From a virus: DNA of 64,000 nt. Location of the stretch: positions 1 through 64,000 of IMG/VR virus record IMGVR_UViG_3300042868_006787. The stretch is one strand, 5' to 3'. The notes beneath the pieces were generated by a model, which had not been told where the DNA came from, ran no database searches, and saw only the letters and a program-made list of their open reading frames with translations. Position numbers and translations under genes: made by a program. How positions within the stretch are numbered: position 1 is the first letter of the stretch; every line of letters begins with the position of its first letter. Below are positions 52,900 to 61,095 of this stretch, piece by piece.

Positions 52900-54180
52900 T
52901 TACTTATTATGTACTAGATAATCTCCAGCAATAAACCAGTCTTGTGGCTCACAGTTAAACTGATAGACTACGGACTCTGAAATATCAGTTGTTATAGATA
53001 CAATTTCTATTTCTGAAAAAGATCCATCTTGTTCAACTTTTATTAAAATATCTCCTTCTTCTATTTCAGAAGCATTTTTAACAACATAGGATGACCCCAC
53101 TTTAGCAAAAAATGGCTGTGTCATTGAATATTTGCTATGGGATTCTCCATTAAAATATACAACTGAATACTTTGTTGATGGAACAATATTTACAACAGTT
53201 GTTGAAACTATTCCATTTGAAGTTAATGCTGAACTAGAAAATTCTGAGTAGTCATAATCTCCAGCATCCCCTTCAGTTGACAATTCTGACAAACCTACTG
53301 AGTATACAGCATCTCCAACCTGAATATCTTTTGCTGCAACCAAACCAGTTGGCGTTCTAATTAGTGTGTCTGCTTCAATACAAGCACGTCCTCCTGGTGA
53401 AAAACCAAACGGTGTAAATCCAAATGGTGTAAATCCAAATGCGCCAAATGGTGTAAATCCAAATGCGCCAAATGGTGTAAATCCAAATGGTGTAAATCCA
53501 AATGCGCCAAATGGTGTAAATGAAAATGCATCAAACGGTACAAAACCAAATGCACCGAATGGTGCAAAACCAAATGGTGTAAATGAGAATGATGTTACTG
53601 ATCCTGAAGCAGCAGATGTGCCTGAATTACCGTTAGCGTTAGTTGCATAAACGGTGTATGTTTGTGCTGTTCCCGCTTCTTGCCCTACAGAAACAGATGT
53701 TCCCGCCTGTGTTGCTCCCTTGCCATCGCTAGAAGCCCAAGTGTAAGAAGTAATAGCACTTCCACCAGTTGCTGGTGCTGACCAAGAAACGTCGTCGTTT
53801 GCCGCTCCACCTTGTGCAGTTGCGCTAGGTGCTGATGGAGTTGCAGGAACTGTTGTTGCAGTTACTGAGCCGCTTGCTGCACTTGCTGCCGATGTTCCAT
53901 AAGTATTAGTTGCAGTTACTGTAAATGTATAAGCAGTATCACTTGATAAACCTGTAACCCGAATTGGAGAACTCGAGCCAGAAGCGGTGTAACTTCCTGG
54001 GGTTGATAAAACTGTATAAGAGGTTGCAGCATTTCTTGGGTCTGCAGTGAAGGAAACATCTACAGCACCATCATTATATGGACGAGCAGTTCCAACATTG
54101 GATGCAGAATCAATTGTTGGTGCATATGGCATTAAAAAGTCATTAGCACCTTGCGATTTACGACCACTTCTTTTACTCAT
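52900..54180 (-). CDS. Fn3 / GFTPFG-repeat / Hint-domain virion protein
   Basis: A 426-residue protein in four parts: two Fn3 domains (about 20-110 and 112-197), a low-complexity stretch of GFTPFG and GAFGF units (198-262), and a C-terminal intein-like Hint domain (267-426). The Hint part starts with C267 in ACIEADTLIRTPTG and ends with WFIAGDYLVHNK, the usual VHN end, here followed by one Lys and the stop. The block-B His of inteins appears to be Gln355 (YSMTQPFF). There is no homing endonuclease. Hint domains cleave or rearrange the peptide bond at their first residue, so the Fn3-repeat part may be released or attached to something. It is flanked by fibre genes. Confidence 0.8.
   Translation of the reverse strand: MSKRSGRKSQGANDFLMPYAPTIDSASNVGTARPYNDGAVDVSFTADPRNAATSYTVLSTPGSYTASGSSSPIRVTGLSSDTAYTFTVTATNTYGTSAASAASGSVTATTVPATPSAPSATAQGGAANDDVSWSAPATGGSAITSYTWASSDGKGATQAGTSVSVGQEAGTAQTYTVYATNANGNSGTSAASGSVTSFSFTPFGFAPFGAFGFVPFDAFSFTPFGAFGFTPFGFTPFGAFGFTPFGAFGFTPFGFTPFGFSPGGRACIEADTLIRTPTGLVAAKDIQVGDAVYSVGLSELSTEGDAGDYDYSEFSSSALTSNGIVSTTVVNIVPSTKYSVVYFNGESHSKYSMTQPFFAKVGSSYVVKNASEIEEGDILIKVEQDGSFSEIEIVSITTDISESVVYQFNCEPQDWFIAGDYLVHNK
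53395..53589. repeat. Short tandem repeats coding for GFTPFG/GAF units
   Basis: About 200 bases of repeated 9-, 15- and 24-base blocks, read on the minus strand as alternating F-G-F-T-P-F-G and G-A-F. Copies differ by single bases. The same stretch keeps other frames open by its periodicity. Slippage or unequal exchange here would change linker length without breaking the frame. Confidence 0.85.
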
Positions 54181-54224
54181 AAACTCTTCTCCCCTTATTT
54201 ATTAATTTTTTTCCTGTCTAACAA

Positions 54225-55964
54225 TTACGCTGAAAGATCTCCAAAGACTACCCAAGAGTTTTCTGCTCTCTTAAATAATGTTGCAGATGACCAACGTGTA
54301 CGAAGTTTAAGTCCAGGAGTAGCATTTACTGTTACTCCAGCATCGCCAGCAATTGTAACCTGTCCAGTGTTAGTCTGTAGAATATCCAATGTGGTTCCTA
54401 CTGGATAAGCAACTGCGCTATTTAGTGGGATGGTGATTGTTGTTCCTGATTCTGAACTTACTTCAATTAATGAGTCTCTTTCTGATTCTGCTGAAAGAGT
54501 ATAAGAAGCAGTCTTTGAAATAATTGGTGTTCGTGAAGGAACGCCTTCTTTTGTTTGTGTTCCGTCTGGGAATACTACTCCAGATGAGGGGGTTACTGTT
54601 GTAGCCTCAAGTGCAGCAACTTTAATGTCATCAAGTGACCCTTCTGTAAAATCAATGGTAGTTGTTGGCTCTGTTGTTACGCCTTTAAACAGTTTCCACT
54701 TAGCATCAGATGCGTCTCTTACTAATCCTGAGTGTTTTGCTGTTCCATCATTGTATGCAACTACAAGGCCAAGGTCAATCGTATTTGCTGGATTTTCGTG
54801 AGCAAGTTGAAGAATATTGTCTTCAACTGTAATACTCGTTGATGATACTGCAAAGGTATTTCCATTTACTGTTAAATTTCCATCTACAGTAAGAGCGTCA
54901 ACTGTTGTTGTTCCTGTAAATGTTGGTCCTGCAAGATTAGCCTTAAGATCAAGGGCTGTCTGTGTAGCACTTGATACTGGCTTATTTGCATCTGATGTAT
55001 TGTCAACATCTGAAAGCCCTACCATAGTCTTTGTAACTGCTCCTTCTGCAATTTTTGCAGTAGTTACTGCTGCATTAGCAAGTTTTTCTGTTGTAACAGA
55101 AAGGCCACCAAGTTCATTAGTTCCAACTGAGTCATCACTTAAATGTGATTGTGAAATTGCATTGTCTGCAATCTTAGGTCCAGTTACTGCTGCATTTGCA
55201 ATTTTTGCTGTTGTGACAGAATCAGAAACTGGAGTTCTTTCATCTGAAAGACGTGAATCGTTTGTGTAAACAAGGTTTAGTGTATTTGAAATACCATGTA
55301 CGCTTGTATTTCCTGATTCATGGTCTGCTAATGAATTAGAAACTGCAACAAGATCTTCGTCATAGACTAGACTAAATACGTTTGAGATACCATGGACATT
55401 TGAGGTTGCTGATTCATGACCTGCTAATGAATTAGAAACTACATCAAGATCTTCATCATAGACTAAGGTAAAAGCGTTTATAATACCATGGACATTTGAG
55501 GTTGCGTTAGCATGATTTTCAACTGAAGTTTTGACTGCATAATGATCTTGATCAAGTACTGACAAGGCATTATTTGTGCTTGCAATAGAGTTGCTAAGGC
55601 TAGAATTAGTATTACTTTGCTGTGTTAAAACATTTTGGATGTTTGCAAGATTTTGAGTAATCGAATTTGCAAATCCTGCGTCATCTCCAATTGCTGCTGC
55701 AATCTCATTAAGAGTATTTAGTGTGTTTGGTGCTGCGTCGATAACCGCATCAATTGCATTATTTATAGCAGTAGTAACCTCTGATGAATCAAATACAATG
55801 GAGGCATCTACGAAATATTGTAGGCTTGCAAATGCAGTACTTCCATTACCTACTTTAAACTTGTTGGTATCTGTTTCAAAGCCAATTTCTCCTGCGCCCA
55901 GTACTGGATTTGCTGCAGCCCATTGTGCTGCTGTACCTCTGCGCTGTTGCATTCTAGTTGCCAT
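54225..55964 (-). CDS. Tail fibre protein with RRGTAAQW attachment motif
   Basis: A 579-residue fibre. The N-terminus TRMQQRRGTAAQWAAANPVL followed by AGEIGFETDTNKFKVGNG is a widespread attachment motif of phage fibres. Then come helical TTAINNAIDAVIDAAPNTLN and LNEIAAAIGDD segments, a 32-residue tandem repeat (156-235), runs of TTAKIANAAVT-type units, then GNLTVNGN and a beta-rich tip. AGGAGG precedes the ATG. Repeats of this kind form trimeric rods; the tip is the likely receptor contact. Confidence 0.88.
   Translation of the reverse strand: MATRMQQRRGTAAQWAAANPVLGAGEIGFETDTNKFKVGNGSTAFASLQYFVDASIVFDSSEVTTAINNAIDAVIDAAPNTLNTLNEIAAAIGDDAGFANSITQNLANIQNVLTQQSNTNSSLSNSIASTNNALSVLDQDHYAVKTSVENHANATSNVHGIINAFTLVYDEDLDVVSNSLAGHESATSNVHGISNVFSLVYDEDLVAVSNSLADHESGNTSVHGISNTLNLVYTNDSRLSDERTPVSDSVTTAKIANAAVTGPKIADNAISQSHLSDDSVGTNELGGLSVTTEKLANAAVTTAKIAEGAVTKTMVGLSDVDNTSDANKPVSSATQTALDLKANLAGPTFTGTTTVDALTVDGNLTVNGNTFAVSSTSITVEDNILQLAHENPANTIDLGLVVAYNDGTAKHSGLVRDASDAKWKLFKGVTTEPTTTIDFTEGSLDDIKVAALEATTVTPSSGVVFPDGTQTKEGVPSRTPIISKTASYTLSAESERDSLIEVSSESGTTITIPLNSAVAYPVGTTLDILQTNTGQVTIAGDAGVTVNATPGLKLRTRWSSATLFKRAENSWVVFGDLSA
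55308..55499. repeat. 96-base tandem repeat inside the tail fibre gene
   Basis: Two nearly full copies and a partial third of a 96-base unit code for the 32-residue block SNVHGIxNxFxLVYDEDL followed by xxVSNSLAxHES. Most differences are at third codon positions. The length fits one rod segment of a trimeric fibre. Confidence 0.8.
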
Positions 55965-55995
55965 TTTTTATTTCCTCCTGGGGGTTATGGGTATA

Positions 55996-56004
55996 ATTAT
56001 AACA
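55996..56004 (-). promoter_or_regulatory. Extended -10 promoter before the main tail fibre gene
   Basis: The minus strand reads TGTTATAAT, 31 bases before the ATG at 55964, with AGGAGG between. Its upstream side overlaps an inverted repeat. Confidence 0.6.
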
Positions 56005-56030
56005 GATTATTTTAGTTAAAATTATCTGTT
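56001..56030. repeat. 30-base inverted repeat at a fibre gene junction
   Basis: AACAGATTATTTTA and TAAAATTATCTGTT are 14-base arms with one mismatch. The repeat covers the stop codon of the 151-residue gene and touches the -10 of the next promoter. It lacks a T-run, so it may be a weak terminator, an RNA stabiliser or an operator. Confidence 0.6.
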
Positions 56031-56467
56031 GCTGTTCCGCCATCATACGTTAATGTCCAAGATGATGTTGATGGTAATCCTGCATCTTGTGGTGTTCCTT
56101 GTGGTGCATTATAAAATCCACTACTTATAAATTGGCTGACTATAAAACCAGTTCCATCTATTGCTGTATCGTGAATGTGATCTGGTAGTGTTTGTGTATC
56201 ATCAATTGTTGCAATTGTAATCCAAGAACCATTGTAATAAACGTTGACTCGAGATGTTAACGTATCAAACCATAGTTGTCCATTTGTTGGAGAAACGGGG
56301 GCAGTTGATGATGCTGGCATTGCGCCAGTTACTGAATCAACATATGCTTTAGTGGTTGCATGGGTGCTTTCAGTTGGAGTTCCAACTACTACAGCATTTC
56401 CAAAACTACCGCCAGCAGTAACAATAAGGCCATTTTTGATCTTAAAGTCTTTTTCTACTGTTGCCAT
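56012..56467 (-). CDS. Tail fibre-like protein, 151 residues
   Basis: A small fibre-family protein. The N-terminus VEKDFKIKNGLIVTAGGSFG resembles that of the 491-residue protein upstream (VTKDFKVKYGLIVEGATATV), so both probably attach to the same site. ESTHATTKAYVDSVTG and SPTNGQLWFDTLTSRVNVYYNGSW are standard fibre segments. It ends with a short beta tip (STSSWTLTYDGGTATDNFN). GGGGGAG precedes the ATG. It may be a short alternative or accessory fibre. Confidence 0.8.
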   Translation of the reverse strand: MATVEKDFKIKNGLIVTAGGSFGNAVVVGTPTESTHATTKAYVDSVTGAMPASSTAPVSPTNGQLWFDTLTSRVNVYYNGSWITIATIDDTQTLPDHIHDTAIDGTGFIVSQFISSGFYNAPQGTPQDAGLPSTSSWTLTYDGGTATDNFN

Positions 56468-56496
56468 TTATCTCCCCCGTTTTTAGTTATTTTTTA

Positions 56497-57972
56497 TTAC
56501 GCTACTAGTGTTCCGACAACTGTTACTGTTGAACTGTTATTAGCAGTTGTTACATTGAGTCGGACATCTGCTCCTGAAATACTTGCTGAAATTGTTGATG
56601 CTGAACCATTGGTTCCAACAATTGCGTATTCAGTGATTGCAATGTTATCTGAAGTATCAAGTGTCAAAAGGACCTTTGAAATTTCAGTGTGTGCTCCGTA
56701 AGCAACCTTTACAAGGTATTCTGCTGAACGATATTCAGCCTTTGCAAAAGAATGTGCTACTTGAATTCCTGCTGTTGGTGCTGATAGTTGTGCTGCAACC
56801 TGCTTAGCAACTGAGGATAACTCAACTGCTACAAAGTTTGGAACAACTGCTTCAAGAGCAGATACTGCACGAGCATTTGAGAAGTAAAGGTTTGAAGTTC
56901 CTTCTACTAAATCATCAGTATCAGAATCTCCTACACCGTTTTCAGCGGTAATAGTAAGTCCTGCGCCTGAGCCTGTTATTGTAATGTTTGAAAGTGTTGC
57001 ACCAGTTAAAAGATCTGCTGCTGCTGACTTTGAACGAGCATTTGAGAAATAAAGGTTACTTGCTCCTTCTTCAATATCGTCTGTGTCAAGTGCTGCGATT
57101 GCATTTGCTGCGGTTCCTGCTGCGTCATATGATGCTGCAGTTGCTGCTTGTGCACGAGCATTTGAGAAGTAAAGATTAGAAGCACCTTCTGAAACATCAT
57201 CTGTGTCAAGGCTAGTTACAGAAATTGTATTTCCTGTAATATCAATGTTTGACCCTGCAGTTAAAATGTTTTGCTTTAATGCAACTGAGTTAGCAAGTGT
57301 TACAGCAAAGTTTGCGTCATCACCAATTGCGTTTGCTAATTCATTAAGAGTATTAAGCAAATCTGGTGCTGAATCAACAATTGCTGCTACAGCGTTGGCT
57401 GCTGCTTCATCTGCATAATCTTGTGCATCTGATAATGCATTTGCTGCTGCGCCTGCAAGATCGTATGATCCAGCAAGTGCTGCTTGGGCACGTGCATTTG
57501 TAAAGTAAAGGTTTGTTGTACCTTCTGTTAGGTCGTCAGTATCAGAATCTGCTACACCGTTTTCTGCAGAGATAGTAAGTCCTGAACCTGATCCTGTAAT
57601 TGTAATGTTTGTTAGAGTTGCACCAGTTAAAAGATCTGCTGTTGCAGACTTTGAACGTGCATTTGTAAAGTAAAGGTTTGAAGTTCCTTCTGATAAATCA
57701 TCAGTATCAAAGTTTGAAATGTCTGATACTTGACCAGTTACATCTCCAACAAGATCTGCTGTAATTACGTTTGCAGCAAAGTTTTTGTTGCCATCACGAA
57801 GTACAATAGCATTTGCTACTGATGCTGAGTTTGCTACTCCACCAATAAGTCCCTGTATGTAAGTTGTGTCTCCTGCTGATTTTGTAAGAACGTCATTTCC
57901 GTTAACGGTTGCTGTCGCACCTTCAACGATTAGACCATATTTAACTTTAAAATCTTTTGTTACTGTTGCCAT
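56497..57972 (-). CDS. Tail fibre protein with NLYFTNAR repeats, 491 residues
   Basis: Begins with the shared VTKDFKVKYGLIVEG attachment region. Five copies of a DTDDLSEGTSNLYFTNAR-type motif alternate with TGATLTNITITGSGSGL and ADEAAANAVAAIVDSAPDLL-type helices (about 90-370). The C-terminal 110 residues form a beta-rich tip (FAKAEYRSAEYLVKVAYGAH, VLLTLDTSDNIAITEYAIVG). The same repeat motif is known from tail fibres of aquatic phages. AGGAG precedes the ATG. Confidence 0.85.
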   Translation of the reverse strand: MATVTKDFKVKYGLIVEGATATVNGNDVLTKSAGDTTYIQGLIGGVANSASVANAIVLRDGNKNFAANVITADLVGDVTGQVSDISNFDTDDLSEGTSNLYFTNARSKSATADLLTGATLTNITITGSGSGLTISAENGVADSDTDDLTEGTTNLYFTNARAQAALAGSYDLAGAAANALSDAQDYADEAAANAVAAIVDSAPDLLNTLNELANAIGDDANFAVTLANSVALKQNILTAGSNIDITGNTISVTSLDTDDVSEGASNLYFSNARAQAATAASYDAAGTAANAIAALDTDDIEEGASNLYFSNARSKSAAADLLTGATLSNITITGSGAGLTITAENGVGDSDTDDLVEGTSNLYFSNARAVSALEAVVPNFVAVELSSVAKQVAAQLSAPTAGIQVAHSFAKAEYRSAEYLVKVAYGAHTEISKVLLTLDTSDNIAITEYAIVGTNGSASTISASISGADVRLNVTTANNSSTVTVVGTLVA

Positions 57973-57987
57973 TTTGTATCTCCTAGG

Positions 57988-58434
57988 TTATGCCTTAAGT
58001 CCCATACGTGCGTAACGTACGGTGATCGGGCGGATTGATATGTCTGGGTCTACTGTTAAATAAACAGTGTTTCCACTTCTAGAGACGCTTATGGTGCCAA
58101 TATTCCCATCATTGTCTATCGTGCCGTACTCGCTTACGGAAATGTCGCTTCCATCTACAAGTATTGTCATCTCTGTGGCATAAAATTTATTATCGCCAGC
58201 AGAAGTCTTTGAAATTGCTATCAGATATTTAACCATTCGCCATTCAGTTGCACTGAAACTGTCTATTGTGGTTAAATTTTCAATACCATTAATAGTATTA
58301 TCATTGTTACCCGCAGACCCTAAACTTGTTGCTTGGGATGCAGTAGTATCAATAAGATTTATGTAATCGGCCTGTGTAGGGCGGTCACCTGTTTGGAACA
58401 AATTCTTTACATTTGGGATTGATATGATTGCCAT
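57988..58434 (-). CDS. Putative fibre-tip / tail protein, 148 residues
   Basis: A beta-rich protein whose second half (AAISKTSAGDNKFYATEMTIL, VSEYGTIDNDGNIGTISVSR) resembles the tip domain of the 491-residue fibre (EYRSAEYLVKVAYGAHTEIS ... ITEYAIVGTNGSASTISASI). It may be a free copy of that tip. The helical start is FQTGDRPTQADYINLIDTTA. TATAAT ends 6 bases before the ATG and no ribosome site is seen, so a leaderless mRNA is likely. Confidence 0.7.
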   Translation of the reverse strand: MAIISIPNVKNLFQTGDRPTQADYINLIDTTASQATSLGSAGNNDNTINGIENLTTIDSFSATEWRMVKYLIAISKTSAGDNKFYATEMTILVDGSDISVSEYGTIDNDGNIGTISVSRSGNTVYLTVDPDISIRPITVRYARMGLKA

Positions 58435-58440
58435 GGCATT

Positions 58441-58449
58441 ATTATAACA
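58441..58449 (-). promoter_or_regulatory. Extended -10 for a leaderless fibre-tip transcript
   Basis: The minus strand reads TGTTATAAT, ending 6 bases before the ATG at 58434. It lies in the 23-base gap after the methyltransferase gene and would start transcription of the fibre genes. Confidence 0.65.
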
Positions 58450-58457
58450 TTATTTTA

Positions 58458-59021
58458 TTACAGTTTTTCAATCCAAACTTGATACCCTTTTTGTAAAATT
58501 TTAATTCTAAGTTCGTTGTTTTTTAAAAACCTATCAATACCATTTAAAGGTTTTAAGTCAACATTTCGACTTGGGTGCTCCCATCCGTAATCATCAAACG
58601 CAAGGATTCCTCCTGATTTTAAAAGCGGGAATGCTAAAATTGCATCATTGTAAACACCTTCTGCTGAATGATCTCCATCTATATATATAAAGTCAAACTC
58701 TGCATCAGAAGAAGATAGGTATTCTTTGCTATCTTTTTTGATCTTTATAGAATTCGGGAACTGGCTCATTTTTTCATCATACATTGACTCAATTTCATCC
58801 CAGTCAAATTCTGTGTGAATTTTTTCTTTTGAGCCTTTCCAAGTATCTATGTCTGTAAGGCTTGATGTTTTGTCTGTTAATATATTTTTTAACAGCCATT
58901 CAGAGCCATGACCAAGGTATACGCCAATTTGTAAAAAATTAACATTTGGAAGGTCTTTATACTTGTTTAAAAATTTTTCAAATATTTGAATGTTGCTAGA
59001 AAACCAGTTTGGGTATTTCAT
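58458..59021 (-). CDS. Class I SAM-dependent methyltransferase-like protein
   Basis: A 187-residue protein with the Rossmann motifs: NFLQIGVYLGHGSEWLLK (motif I, glycine loop), SLTDIDTW, then FDFIYIDGDHSAEGVYNDA and LKSGGILAFDDYGW. This is the style of Methyltransf_24 and sugar O-methyltransferases. The start at 59021 has GGAG 5 bases upstream and overlaps the glycosyltransferase before it by 26 bases; a longer in-frame start would reach far into that gene. Being coupled to two glycosyltransferases, it may methylate a glycan. Confidence 0.75.
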   Translation of the reverse strand: MKYPNWFSSNIQIFEKFLNKYKDLPNVNFLQIGVYLGHGSEWLLKNILTDKTSSLTDIDTWKGSKEKIHTEFDWDEIESMYDEKMSQFPNSIKIKKDSKEYLSSSDAEFDFIYIDGDHSAEGVYNDAILAFPLLKSGGILAFDDYGWEHPSRNVDLKPLNGIDRFLKNNELRIKILQKGYQVWIEKL

Positions 59022-59745
59022 GGTTTCTCCAATAGTCCAAGGTTTGTTCTTTTGATGTTGTGTGAATAGAGAACTTGCCAGTTTCTTCTGCGGTCTTATC
59101 AAACTCCAAATTAATTGAAGAGCCATAATCCATTGTGTAAGTAAAAAGTGGAATAGATAAGGTTTTGCAACCTTCGTATATCAAAATATCTGCTAATGCT
59201 GCTCGTGAACTTGGCAAAACATATTTTCCATCAATAAAATATTTCTTTAATAAGGCTTCTGCCCTATTTCTTTTAATTAAATAGCATGCTGCAGACCAGT
59301 CTCTTTTTTCTTTCATATGTAAGGATGGATTGACCCTATAGTTATGAATAATGCAAAGTTGTAACATGTCGTATGGTTTTTTTATTGATTCTACAAAATT
59401 AGAAAATTCAAAATTCCAAAAATCTACAGTCTCTAAACTTAAATCGTCTTCAGTAATAATTGCATATTCAGAATCTGAAGTCTCTAGCCAATGTTTGATT
59501 GTTTCAAGATGCGAGATAGTTGCCCCTAATTCATTTTTTGCCAACTGAAGTTTATCTTTTTCAAAAACAATTTTATCAAAATCAAAAGTGTCACCATCAT
59601 AGGCTGTAATAATTTTATAATCTTTTATTTCATACTTTTCAAAATGATTTTTTATATAGTCTAGCCTGTCTGTCTTAGACTCAAGATTAATCACATATAT
59701 TGGGGAGAACCCCTTTAATTTATTTAAACCAGTATGTTCCAGCAT
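58996..59745 (-). CDS. Glycosyltransferase family 25-like protein
   Basis: A 249-residue protein with the GT25 start FSPIYVINLESKTDRLDYIK, then DYKIITAYDGDTFDFDK, NELGATISHLETIKHWLETS and ITEDDLSLE (the acidic metal-binding motif), later AACYLIKRNRAEALLKKYF. GT25 includes LPS galactosyltransferases and the galactosyltransferases that modify hydroxylysine of collagen-like proteins. It overlaps the glycosyltransferase gene before it by 26 bases and the methyltransferase after it by 26. A virion glycoprotein or a host-surface glycan is the likely target. Confidence 0.8.
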   Translation of the reverse strand: MLEHTGLNKLKGFSPIYVINLESKTDRLDYIKNHFEKYEIKDYKIITAYDGDTFDFDKIVFEKDKLQLAKNELGATISHLETIKHWLETSDSEYAIITEDDLSLETVDFWNFEFSNFVESIKKPYDMLQLCIIHNYRVNPSLHMKEKRDWSAACYLIKRNRAEALLKKYFIDGKYVLPSSRAALADILIYEGCKTLSIPLFTYTMDYGSSINLEFDKTAEETGKFSIHTTSKEQTLDYWRNHEIPKLVF

Positions 59746-60433
59746 GGGACACCCTCACGTATGGCGCAAGATAAATTTTTCCACCACTTTCTTTCCATAG
59801 TTTACAAAATTGATAATCTTCAGATAGCAGTCTTTCGCTTTCGTCATCAATTGTTGTTTGCCAAAAATCATATATTGGGTCTCCAAAAACAATGCTACCA
59901 ATCTGTGGTTGATCGCACCTATATTGTTTAATGTCTTTTTTAATTGTTTCAAAAACATTCCTGGATATTAGCATTAAGCCAGTGCCCATGTAATCAACCT
60001 CTGCTATGGTATTTGGATTTTCTTTTAACATTTTTCTTTGTTCTTTGTTCATATTTACATTAAATATTGCAGTGTGCTCATCTAAGTTTTCTTTACCATC
60101 TAGAACGGCCTTTTTAACTCTTGCCCAATTAATGGCCTTCATTGGTACTGCTGCGCCAATAAGGTCTACATTTTCATCTATCATTCTTACGACAGCCTGT
60201 GCGTCAAACCCTTGATCCGCATCTATAAATAAAAGATAATCGCTCATACTTCTTAAAAACATTTCTGTCAAAGTATTTCTTGCTCTAGTAATTAAAGATT
60301 CATTAGAAAGATCAATAAAATTAAGTTGGTGCCCTGAATTAGAAACTGCCTGAGCCAATTGTAAAACACTTTTCATAAAAGCACCACTACAGACACCACC
60401 ATACATTGGTGTGGCTAACGTAATATGAGCCAT
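59720..60433 (-). CDS. GT-A-type glycosyltransferase-like protein
   Basis: A 237-residue protein with a GT-A fold pattern: HITLATPMYGGVCSGAFMKS, ITRARNTLTEMFLRS, then YLLFIDADQGFDAQAVVRMI with a D-x-D motif, VDLIGAAVPMKAINW, and MGTGLMLISRNVFE. Such proteins occur in phages near fibre genes. AGGAG precedes the ATG. It starts the glycan set that continues with the GT25-like enzyme and methyltransferase. Confidence 0.8.
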   Translation of the reverse strand: MAHITLATPMYGGVCSGAFMKSVLQLAQAVSNSGHQLNFIDLSNESLITRARNTLTEMFLRSMSDYLLFIDADQGFDAQAVVRMIDENVDLIGAAVPMKAINWARVKKAVLDGKENLDEHTAIFNVNMNKEQRKMLKENPNTIAEVDYMGTGLMLISRNVFETIKKDIKQYRCDQPQIGSIVFGDPIYDFWQTTIDDESERLLSEDYQFCKLWKESGGKIYLAPYVRVSHAGTYWFK

Positions 60434-60444
60434 AATTCTCCTAT

Positions 60445-60669
60445 CTATAAAATGTAGTTACTGTATCCAATTACTTGCAGTGGAATTGGAGGGGGGTTAG
60501 TAGAACTATACCCCTCAATCCCAATGTTAATAAACTTTATGCGAAACGGTAAAACATCATTAATTTTTACAACTCTTGTTTCTGGAACAATCTTTGTAAT
60601 TGAATAATTTTCTAAAGTTATACTTTTTGTTTTATTGGCGCCCTTGTTGGACAGGACTGCTTTTGCCAT
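60445..60669 (-). CDS. Hypothetical small virion-region protein, 74 residues
   Basis: A small beta-type protein (SITLENYSITKIVPETRVVK ... PFRIKFINIGIEGYSSTN) ending in a Pro-rich strand, with TAATG coupling to the gene before it. Not recognised. A small tail or decoration subunit is plausible from place and composition. Confidence 0.6.
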   Translation of the reverse strand: MAKAVLSNKGANKTKSITLENYSITKIVPETRVVKINDVLPFRIKFINIGIEGYSSTNPPPIPLQVIGYSNYIL

Positions 60670-61079
60670 TAATCTGTTACGTCTTCTAGGATAACCATAC
60701 TACCCTGGGCAACTGTCCAGACCTGAAGATTACCAGCAGAAGAAAGTTGTATGTCGAAGATGTCTCCTGTTTGAAGAGATACTGATTCTGATGCCTCTAG
60801 AGAAACTGTAAATTCGCCATCGCCATCATCTGCATCATGAATTGGTGTTAATGCCATAATTGTAGTTGCATCATCTGTAATGACACCTTTATTTTGTGCA
60901 AGAGTTGGACGTTTAATTTTCATTGTAATTGTCCAATCTGGAATATTTAATGGCTCTTTGGCGTCATCGGTTACGTAAACACGAAACGCAGATGTGTCTC
61001 CACGAACTACTGTCCAAGTTACTGTTGGAGGTTTGTTCCCAACTTCATATTGACCGCTACTGCTTCTTGTTGTTGCCAT
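60669..61079 (-). CDS. Beta-rich tail/baseplate protein, 136 residues (BppU-like impression)
   Basis: VTWTVVRGDTSAFRVYVTDD, IPDWTITMKIKRP, GEFTVSLEASESVSLQTGD and FDIQLSSAGNLQVWTVAQGS recall the N-terminal fold of phage upper-baseplate (BppU-type) proteins. Similarity is by eye. TATAAT ends 6 bases before the ATG and no ribosome site is visible, so it is probably leaderless. Confidence 0.55.
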   Translation of the reverse strand: MATTRSSSGQYEVGNKPPTVTWTVVRGDTSAFRVYVTDDAKEPLNIPDWTITMKIKRPTLAQNKGVITDDATTIMALTPIHDADDGDGEFTVSLEASESVSLQTGDIFDIQLSSAGNLQVWTVAQGSMVILEDVTD

Positions 61080-61085
61080 GATTTA

Positions 61086-61094
61086 ATTATAACA
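61086..61094 (-). promoter_or_regulatory. Extended -10 for a leaderless transcript at 61079
   Basis: The minus strand reads TGTTATAAT, ending 6 bases before the ATG. It lies in the 16-base gap after the 176-residue gene and would lead into the glycosyltransferase genes. Confidence 0.65.
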
Positions 61095-61095
61095 C

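Noticed and set aside
53366-53650. Regular short repeats that could suggest a CRISPR array, and a plus-strand NPNGV-repeat open frame
   Set aside because: Units are 9-24 bases with no unique spacers of constant length; the repeats are coding sequence of the Hint protein linker, and the other frame is open only because of the periodicity.
54817-55269. Plus-strand open frame (150 residues) opposite the tail fibre gene
   Set aside because: Shadow of repeated Ala/Thr/Val-rich fibre sequence; no ribosome site and no recognisable protein.
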